Translations under genes and position numbers: made by a program
Part shown: one piece after another, positions 1 to 5,700 of the stretch
How positions within the stretch are numbered: the first letter of the stretch is position 1
Layout: every line of letters begins with the position of its first letter
Notes under the pieces: generated by a model
Databases searched by the model: none
Seen by the model: only the letters and a program-made list of their open reading frames with translations
What the model was told of the DNA's origin: nothing
Assembly (NCBI GenBank): GCA_946481265.1
Contig: CAMLNE010000206.1
Coordinates: 1-7,701, forward strand
DNA length: 7,701 nucleotides
Source of the DNA: an uncultured Panacagrimonas sp.
GTDB lineage: Bacteria; Pseudomonadota; Gammaproteobacteria; Nevskiales; Nevskiaceae
Direction of reading: 5' to 3'

Positions 1-236
1 ACACGCGGCTTCATCGACTTCATGCGGCTGTCGAAGTTGTCCACGTCGATGTCGAGAAACTTGCGGTCGGCGACTGGCGCGGGCGCCTCGGCCGGCTTGC
101 CGGAGAGATCCGCCAGCACGCCCATGACGAAGGGAAGCTGGACTTTCTTTTCGGCGCCGTAGAGCTCGACGTCGTACTCGATCTGCACGCGTGGGGCGCG
201 GTTTCGAGCGATGAATTTCTGACTGCTGGGGGGCAT
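1..236 (-). CDS. tssB: TssB, T6SS contractile sheath small subunit (partial, C-terminus off the left edge)
   Basis: This is the N-terminal 78 residues of TssB (VipA/ImpB family). TssB pairs with TssC to build the contractile sheath that drives the T6SS needle from the cytoplasm. The visible part begins MPPSSQKFIARNRAPRVQIE, continues through the YDVELYGAEKKVQLPFVMG block, and ends in a DIDVDNFDSRMKSMKPRV segment, all typical of the family. From memory it is very close to P. aeruginosa TssB1 (HSI-I class), apart from a variable extreme N-terminus. Full family members are about 165-170 residues, so roughly half is present. The ATG at 236-234 is chosen because AAGGAGA (249-243) lies six bases upstream, the best ribosome-binding site in the window. 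It follows tssA on the same strand after a 251-base leader. A tssC gene is expected next, outside the window. Confidence 0.96.
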   Translation of the reverse strand, partial: MPPSSQKFIARNRAPRVQIEYDVELYGAEKKVQLPFVMGVLADLSGKPAEAPAPVADRKFLDIDVDNFDSRMKSMKPR

Positions 237-242
237 AACCTG

Positions 243-249
243 TCTCCTT
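243..249 (-). promoter_or_regulatory. Strong ribosome-binding site of tssB
   Basis: On the minus strand the bases read AAGGAGA, a near-perfect Shine-Dalgarno sequence, six bases before the tssB ATG at 236. It fixes the start codon. It is clearly stronger than the site seen for tssA and than anything before the kinase gene, which fits a sheath protein needed in many copies. Confidence 0.85.
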
Positions 250-271
250 GGATGACCGAAATTGAGTCTTC

Positions 272-293
272 GCGCGGACGAGATCGCCCGCGC
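272..293 (-). repeat. GC-rich stem-loop in the tssB leader
   Basis: The minus-strand transcript can form a nine- to ten-base-pair hairpin: GCGCGGGCGA pairs with TCGTCCGCGC, with one G-U wobble and an apical loop of two to four bases. It ends about 22 bases upstream of the tssB ribosome-binding site. No T-tract follows on either strand, so it does not look like an intrinsic terminator. A role in mRNA stability or processing between tssA and tssB is possible but is only inferred from position. Confidence 0.55.
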
Positions 294-328
294 TCTTCAC
301 CGCCTCGAGTATCTCCCTGTGCTCCTCA

Positions 329-346
329 GGATCACGTGCGTGATCC
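329..346. repeat. Perfect 18-bp palindrome in the tssA-tssB gap
   Basis: GGATCACG-TG-CGTGATCC consists of perfect 8-bp inverted arms around a two-base centre. It lies about 93 bp upstream of the tssB start. The tight centre and the absence of a T-tract fit a dimeric-repressor operator better than a terminator. No matching promoter hexamers stand out nearby, so the regulatory reading is tentative. Confidence 0.5.
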
Positions 347-432
347 CCGAATTGATTCTGTCCCGGATGCGACGCATGGCCGAGGAGCCCGTCCAATCGA
401 TCCTACGCCGGCAGGCGGAAGGGCGCCAGCCA

Positions 433-449
433 CTTTTCATGAAGAAAAG
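433..449 (-). repeat. A/T-rich inverted repeat just after tssA
   Basis: On the minus strand CTTTTC-TTCAT-GAAAAG forms six perfect pairs with a five-base loop, and two G-U pairs can extend it in RNA. It begins about 38 bases after the tssA stop codon. There is no GC-rich stem with a T-run, so I do not call it a terminator. It stands out because it is A/T-rich in a GC-rich genome. Confidence 0.3.
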
Positions 450-487
450 CACCGTTCCCGCGGACAACTGTGAACTGGCTCTCTGGC

Positions 488-1516
488 TCATTCCTCATCC
501 CTTACCCCGGTGACATTGCGCGCCTGTGGCAGGCCGTCGGGCGCCAGTTCCTTGAGGATGTCGATGAAGTTCATCTCCATGAGCCGCTTGGCGCGCTGCA
601 GCAGCAGGGGCGCAGGATTGCTCGGTTCGGTCCGCTCGAGGAACTCGGAGATCTTGTCGAGCAGGAGCACCGCGTCGCGGCGCGAACGCAGTGCGCCGCC
701 GGTGTTCATGGCGGCCCCACCGCCCTCGCCAGGCCCCGCTTCGCCTTCGGCCGCCGGTTCGCCGTCCGCCCCCGTTCCCGCGGCCGCGGCGGCCGCACGC
801 GTGACGATCTGGCTGAGGGTGTAAAGCGAGCCGATCAGGGGCTTGAAGTCGAGCGAGCGATCCGAGCCGACCCGCTCATCAAGGAATTGCGACAGGGCCT
901 TGGCCGTATCCAGGGTGCCCGTCACGCGCTGCGCAAACTCCGGATCCTCGGCCACGGCGGCGCCAACCTGCTGCTCGACCTGGGCCTGGCTGGGGATGGC
1001 CTCGCCTTCGCGGGCAGGGGCCTTGCCCGCCGCCACCTCGACCTGCCGCAGGGTCAGGTCGCCGTGAGCGCGGGAGGTGAACAGGCGTGCACTCCGGGCC
1101 ATGCGCAGCAGCCCCTGTGGATCGGCCAGCGCCGACATCCCGTTCAAGCGCATCGTCGGGTCGTTGCCGTCGGAGGCGTCCAGCAGCGGATGGACCGTGT
1201 CCCAGTAGCGTTCCACCAGTTGATGGATCAGCTGCAGACCCTCGGTGAGACCGGCGAACTGCTGGATCTGCACCTGGGCCATGGCCAGCAACGTCGCGCT
1301 GCGCACGTCCTTGGACCGATTGAGGAGCGCCTCGGCACGGCGGGCGACGTCGCCCCAGTCCGGTTCCTCGGCCGGGATGATGGTGTCGCCGAACTGCTGC
1401 TCGGGCTTGCCCTGGGAGGCGCGTTCCAGCGCCTGCCACTCGGCGTCGTATTCCAGGTCGGGTCCAGCCGGCGGGTTGTCCGCGATCGGTGCGAGCAGCG
1501 CTTCTAGATCGAGCAT
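488..1516 (-). CDS. tssA: TssA, T6SS assembly-priming protein (short, TssA1-like)
   Basis: This 342-residue protein has the ImpA N-terminal domain (about residues 4-140), with NPPAGPDLEYDAEW near the start, a DW-x5-RRAEALL-x-R-SKD block, and the YWDTVHPLLD and DGNDPTMRLN signatures. A helical middle region follows, then a Gly/Ala/Glu-rich linker (about 240-275). The conserved C-terminal segment (276-330) contains EPSNPAPLLLQRAKRL and FIDILKELAPDGL. TssA binds the baseplate and tail tip in the cytoplasm and primes polymerisation of the Hcp tube and TssBC sheath. The length is close to P. aeruginosa TssA1 (about 344), and no extra VasJ-type C-terminal domain is present. The ATG at 1516-1514 has AGGAA nine bases upstream. 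An in-frame TAA lies directly before it, so the start cannot be further upstream. tssB follows on the same strand. Confidence 0.95.
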   Translation of the reverse strand: MLDLEALLAPIADNPPAGPDLEYDAEWQALERASQGKPEQQFGDTIIPAEEPDWGDVARRAEALLNRSKDVRSATLLAMAQVQIQQFAGLTEGLQLIHQLVERYWDTVHPLLDASDGNDPTMRLNGMSALADPQGLLRMARSARLFTSRAHGDLTLRQVEVAAGKAPAREGEAIPSQAQVEQQVGAAVAEDPEFAQRVTGTLDTAKALSQFLDERVGSDRSLDFKPLIGSLYTLSQIVTRAAAAAAGTGADGEPAAEGEAGPGEGGGAAMNTGGALRSRRDAVLLLDKISEFLERTEPSNPAPLLLQRAKRLMEMNFIDILKELAPDGLPQARNVTGVRDEE

Positions 1517-1879
1517 TTAGGTCGGTTCCTGGTCAGGTTGGTCACGTTGATCCTCGGATGCAGGACGCCGGTCCTTTCCATCGAAGATGCGCGATTCGGT
1601 TGCGATGCGGTTGCTGTCCAGCGTGAAGCTGATCCGTTCCTCCGGCCGCCGAAGCTGCTCGGCTCGCGCTTCGGCGCGTTGCCGCGTAGCCGATACCCGT
1701 CTGCGGGCGCGCAATCCACCGGCAGCGATCTTCTCGGCTGGGGAGACGTCCAGCGGATGTTTCGACAGGGATGGGATGGCGCGGACCGGTGGCGTCGCCT
1801 TGGAGACGGCATCCTCGGCCGCACCGGATGCGCAGCTCGGGATGACCGGCGCGGTGCAGATCCAGTATCCGGTTGGCAC
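1517..1879 (-). CDS. Weak candidate ORF directly upstream of tssA, unrecognised
   Basis: This open frame ends in TAA immediately before the tssA ATG (TAAATG), on the same strand. I would start it at GTG 1879-1877, giving 120 residues, because AAGGGGG lies nine bases upstream. An ATG at 1954-1952 would give 145 residues, but the extra N-terminus uses many codons rare in GC-rich genes (AGA, ATA, AGG). The central and C-terminal part has ordinary codons and a charged, helical look (ISFTLDSNRIATESRIFDG near the end). Against it, my hand count of GC at codon positions 1/2/3 is only about 68/59/72%. That is much flatter than the strong third-position bias expected of genes this GC-rich. I recognise no family. 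It may be a fast-evolving gene, a decayed remnant, or untranslated leader. Confidence 0.3.
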   Translation of the reverse strand: MPTGYWICTAPVIPSCASGAAEDAVSKATPPVRAIPSLSKHPLDVSPAEKIAAGGLRARRRVSATRQRAEARAEQLRRPEERISFTLDSNRIATESRIFDGKDRRPASEDQRDQPDQEPT

Positions 1880-1977
1880 GCTCGCGTTCCCCCTTGGTCC
1901 CCTTATCTGTTTCCGGCCGGAGTACTCCGGCTCGCCCTGCACAGCTCTTCGCATTCCGTCCGCATTGCGCGACCGCT

Positions 1978-2006
1978 AATGTCTTTGCGCCTGCCGGGCC
2001 TGTCAA
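1978..2006 (-). promoter_or_regulatory. Candidate sigma-70-type promoter for the tssA-tssB transcript
   Basis: On the minus strand a perfect -35 hexamer TTGACA (2006-2001) is followed after exactly 17 bases by GACATT (1983-1978), a poor -10 that matches three of six consensus bases. A perfect -35 with a weak -10 is typical of promoters that need an activator or an alternative factor. Transcription would start near 1971 and run about 455 bases to tssA, or about 90 bases to the GTG of the weak ORF. Confidence 0.4.
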
Positions 2007-2014
2007 TGCACGCA

Positions 2015-2030
2015 ATGTGACGGCATGTGA
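2015..2030 (-). promoter_or_regulatory. Tandem TCACAT direct repeats, 10-bp period, upstream of the -35
   Basis: The minus strand reads TCACAT-GCCG-TCACAT, two identical hexamers one helical turn apart, ending eight bases before the TTGACA hexamer. Direct repeats on one face of the helix next to a -35 are the usual layout for a dimer of an OmpR/PhoB-type activator. The identity of the binder is unknown. The half-site also resembles half of a CRP site, but the direct rather than inverted arrangement argues against CRP. Confidence 0.35.
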
Positions 2031-2068
2031 ACTTGATCATGCCCTGACAGAGGGGCCCGCGCGTGGCC

Positions 2069-2722
2069 TCAGGGGGTGCGCAGTGCGGCCTCGATCTGCT
2101 CGAGTTGTTGCACGCGCACCAGCATTTCGGACGAGTGCTCCACCGATTCGGCCTCGCGTGCTTCCCGGAGACGGCGACCGGTCTCACCGCGCAGCAACCA
2201 GATTTTTGGGTCCTGGCTCGCGGCCTGGATGGATTCAGGTGTCAGTTCGCTCCACCGACGCAGGAATTCGGCGACATCGGCGTCGGTCCACTCGGTACCG
2301 AGCAGGAAGGATGCGACCTCTTGCGGCGCGCCGGCTCCGGCGGTGGCGGGCGTCTTGCCGGCGGCGACGACCGGGGCGCCGCCACCGGTCGCGCCGTCGT
2401 CGGTGCGGGAACGGGCCATCCACCAGCCGACCACGAGAGCCACCACCAGGGCGCCAATCCCCAGCGCCGCAACGCCGAGCGCCGGGCGCTTGCGCGCCGT
2501 CGCGATTGGCGCGGAGGAGATCACCGGCGATTCCGGCGCACCCGGCTCGGTGGTGTCACTGCTGCCCGCCGCCGCTCCTGGCGTGGTCGTCGTCTGCCGT
2601 TCCTCGAAGTCCAGCAGAATGCGGCGACGATGGGCGCGAAACGTGGCGCGATCGATTCTCCCTGCGCGCAGTTCAGTGTCCAGCCGGGACAGTTCGCGAT
2701 TGACCCTGTCGGCGTTGCTCAT
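2069..2722 (-). CDS. Single-pass membrane protein of unknown function, coupled to the T6SS kinase gene
   Basis: This 217-residue protein has no domain I can name with confidence. Residues 8-40 are a charged helical segment with an ELRAGRIDRATFRAHRRRIL motif, loosely like SHOCT-type helical hairpins. A Thr/Ala/Pro/Ser-rich linker (43-75) follows, then one membrane segment (about 81-102, preceded by ARKR and ending GWWMARSR), a Gly/Ala-rich spacer, and a C-terminal helical domain (about 134-215) rich in Glu, Leu and Arg. No signal peptide or lipobox is visible. I infer a cytoplasmic N-terminus and periplasmic C-terminus, the same topology as the kinase. Its ATG (2722-2720) overlaps the kinase stop (TGATG), so the two are probably translationally coupled and may work in one complex. 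A partner or regulator of the kinase is the natural guess, but it is inferred only from context. Confidence 0.85.
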   Translation of the reverse strand: MSNADRVNRELSRLDTELRAGRIDRATFRAHRRRILLDFEERQTTTTPGAAAGSSDTTEPGAPESPVISSAPIATARKRPALGVAALGIGALVVALVVGWWMARSRTDDGATGGGAPVVAAGKTPATAGAGAPQEVASFLLGTEWTDADVAEFLRRWSELTPESIQAASQDPKIWLLRGETGRRLREAREAESVEHSSEMLVRVQQLEQIEAALRTP

Positions 2723-5700
2723 CAGTCGAGTTCCCGCACGAGGCGGAAGCCTGTCGCCTCGTCGGGGCCGCTGAAGGCGCGGCGCGCCTCCGCGTCGCAG
2801 TCCCTTGGTTCATCCTGATAGCTGCCGCCGACCGCCGCGAAGCTGCCTCCCGCGTCGACGATCTCGCGCACGTTGCCCACCGTGTTGACCAGGCCCCAGC
2901 CGTTCATGACGCCGGCGTTGACCTGGCGCGGCGCGGTGTTGGTCCCCCTGCCGCCCTGGGTGACGCCGCAGTAGCCCTCCACCAGCGGGTCCTGTCCGCC
3001 CTGGGTCGCGGCGTGCTTCCATTCACCCAGCGTGGGCAGGCGGTAACGTCGACCGGTCGCCGTGCTGAGCCAGTTGGCGAAGTTCTTCGCGTCGTTGGCG
3101 CTCACCCGGGTGACGGGCAGCAGGTGATCCGCGGTCGGCGGGGTGCAGGCGCCGGTTGCACGGCAATACATCGCGTAGTGGAGGTTGGCAATCTCCATCT
3201 GCGTGATGCCGATCGTGCCCATGCCCGCGATGACGACGATGACCGGACCCTTGTCGCCCATCAGCGGGTCCGTGCACTGGGCGCGCGAACGCGTGCCATG
3301 TCCGGAGAAACTGCTCTTGCACGGGTCCGGACCGGCCGCCGCCGGCGGAGGCGCCGGGACAGGGGCCGGCGCCGGGGTCGGCGCGGGAGTCGGTGCCGGT
3401 GCCGGTGCCGGGGCGGGTGGGGGAGTCGGTGCCGGGGCGGGCGCCGGTTCGCCGCCTTCCAGGCCCTTGTACTTGCCGTACAGCGCCGGGTCGCTCTTGC
3501 GCAGGAGCGTCAGGCACTGGGTCCGGCGGGTCGAGCTGATCGAACCGCGCTTGCGGGTTTCGCGTTCGAGGTCGGCGCCGCAGCCGGCGGCGTCGTAGCG
3601 CTCGCGCGCCTGGACCAGTGCCGAGGTGCGCAGCACGGCCAGGCCACGGTCGACGGTCTTGATCGCGTTGCCGAAATCGTTCTTCGATGCAAAGCGTTCC
3701 GCCAGCCTGAGCGCACCTTCGGCGATCTGCTTGGGCCCCTCGGTGTTGGCGTAGGTGTTGTCCGGGTCGAGCTTGCGAAGCTGCTGCAGGGCGTTGATCG
3801 CATCGGGCAGTTCGGCGGCTGCGGACTTGAGCGCGATGGTGCGTTCGAGCTCCTGGATCTTGAACTGCTTCTGCTCCTGTTCGCGTACGGCGCTGTCCTG
3901 CCGCTCGAGTTCCGCGAAGCGGGCGCGTGCCGCGCGCAGTGCGACGGATTGCGGCGCGCGCTTGGCACCGGCGTCGGCGATCTGGCGGGCCGCGGCATAG
4001 CTCTTGTCCTGGGCAAGCGCGTCGACGCGCTCGGCGTAGGCTGCACCGAGCGACTCGATCAGCGAAGGCATCGCCGGGTCGTTCATGTCGCGCGTGGCTG
4101 CCAGGGCGTTGTCCACCGCCTTCTGCCATTCGGGCGTGAAGCTCTTCTGCTTGATCAGCTCGTCGAGCTTGGCGACTTGGGCGGCCTGCGCCTTGCGGCG
4201 GCCCTCGTCGACCCGCGCAGGCAGGGCTGCGAGGCGCTTGTCGTCTGGATCCACCGCGGCGGCGCGTGCGGCAAGCGGCTCGGCGCGGCTGAAATCACCG
4301 GCCGCCACGCTCTCCGACACGAGCTTCTCCAGTGTCTGCGCGAACTGCTCGCGGCGGCTGGCCACCACGCCCGCATCGGCCTTGCCGGCCACTGTCTGGA
4401 AGGCCTTGTCGACTTCACCCACCCAGGTCGTGGTGGCGGCGGGGCGCGCGATCAGCTGGTCGATGCGCGCGAGGTTCAGGCGCAGGCGGTCGGCCTCGGT
4501 CGCCGCTTCGGCGATACGGCGCTCGGTGGCCTGGCTGACGGCCTTGAGATGACGGTCCAGGCGCTCGTCGTCGGGCTGCACTTCGAGCCCCAGGCGCGCG
4601 GATTCCGCGGCCGCCTCGAGGTCCTCCGCGCGCAGGCTGGCGACGCTCTGGTTGAGCAGCAGGGTGCCCAGCGAGTCGCCCAGCTTGTGCATGTCGGCAT
4701 CGTCGTCGCCGACCGCTTCGCGCGCGGCGAGCCAGGCATCGCGGATGCGCGTGCGCCACTCGCTGCTGTCGGTCGCCGCATTCAGCAGCGCGGCCACGGC
4801 ATCGATGCGCTGCTTGCGTTGCGCGCGTGCCGCGGCGAGGCGCCGTTCCTCGTCGGCCATGGCCTCGACCTGTTGCTGGCGCGTGACGAGATCGGCCTCC
4901 AGGGGTTTGAGCATGGTGGCCGGCATGTAGGCGCGCGCCAGCTCGATCCGCTTTTTCGCGGTCTCGATCTGGGCGCCGGGATCGAGCTGGGGATCGCTCA
5001 GGCTGCCGCGGATGCCGCGCTCGAATCCCTGCACGATGCGGCCGTCCTTGAGCAGCGGCTGCGCGGGGTCGATCGCACGTACTGCCTCGAGCACGGAGAG
5101 CAGGGCGCGACCGTCGTCGGTCGCGCCGCGGAACAGGCCGGCGTCGATCTGCTTGCTGAACTCGTCGTTCAGTCGGGACAGCTGCGTGTTGCGGTCGGCA
5201 TCCAGCCCGTCGCGCAGTTCGTGGACCCAGGCCGAGTCGGAGCCGTACAGCCCGATGGCCAGGTCGACCACTTCCCGCGCCCGGGCGTAGTCGAAGCGGG
5301 CCTGCTCGGGCTCCCAATGGCGGGCGAGGGTGCCGTAGAAGATGCCCTTGATCTCGTCACGTCGCTCGTCGCGGATGCGCTTGCGGTCGTCGGCATCGAG
5401 GGTCTGCAGGCGCTCGACCAGGACCACCGCGTCGGCACACTCAGAGTTGCCGATGCATTTCTCCACGTTGGAGACCTTGCCGGCGTAGAGCAGGGCGATC
5501 ACCAGCCAGATCAGCAGGGCCAGCGCGACCAGTCCACCGGCGCCTGCGGCGATCAGCGGCAGCATCTTCTCGCGCTGCGTACGTGGGCGCAGGCCCTCGA
5601 CGAATTCGGCGGCGGTGGCGATGCGATCTTCGCGACGGAACGCCAGACCGCGCTGCAGCGTGCGCCACTGCAGCTTGCTGAGCGTGGGGATGCGCTTGGG

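Larger units (their letters stand above)
1517..2068. other. 552-base gap between the membrane-protein gene and tssA
   Basis: No recognisable conserved gene lies here. The tssA-proximal two thirds hold the weak minus-strand ORF listed separately. The distal part (about 1970-2035) is less GC-rich and holds a candidate promoter and paired direct repeats. Several overlapping frames are open on both strands, but none has a convincing coding signature. No tRNA, CRISPR or insertion-sequence ends are visible. Confidence 0.6.

Noticed and set aside
415..440. A possible sigma-54 promoter (TGGC...GC) upstream of tssB
   Set aside because: A TGGC is present, but the second element (TTGC-like) does not occur at the required spacing.
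252..513. Short open frames on both strands in the tssA-tssB gap
   Set aside because: Compositions are Arg/Pro/Ser-rich without a ribosome-binding site or motif. The gap is better read as a leader holding inverted repeats.
470..1507. A 345-codon plus-strand frame opposite tssA
   Set aside because: It has the same antisense codon phase as tssA, so it is open for the same reason. The minus-strand frame is plainly TssA.
2044..2060. Weak hairpin (CCCT-GACAG-AGGG) after the 217-residue protein gene as a terminator
   Set aside because: Only four base pairs and no T-tract on either strand. It does not meet the pattern of an intrinsic terminator.
2063..2818. A 251-codon plus-strand frame opposite the 217-residue membrane protein
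   Set aside because: It is in antisense codon phase with the minus-strand gene, which has a coupled start and a clear membrane segment. The plus frame has neither.
2725..3327. Reading the C-terminal FGE domain as an active formylglycine-generating or EgtB-type oxidase
   Set aside because: The conserved Trp positions of GNVWEW are replaced, and I see no paired active-site cysteines in the expected place nor a metal-binding His motif. A binding or sensor domain is more likely.
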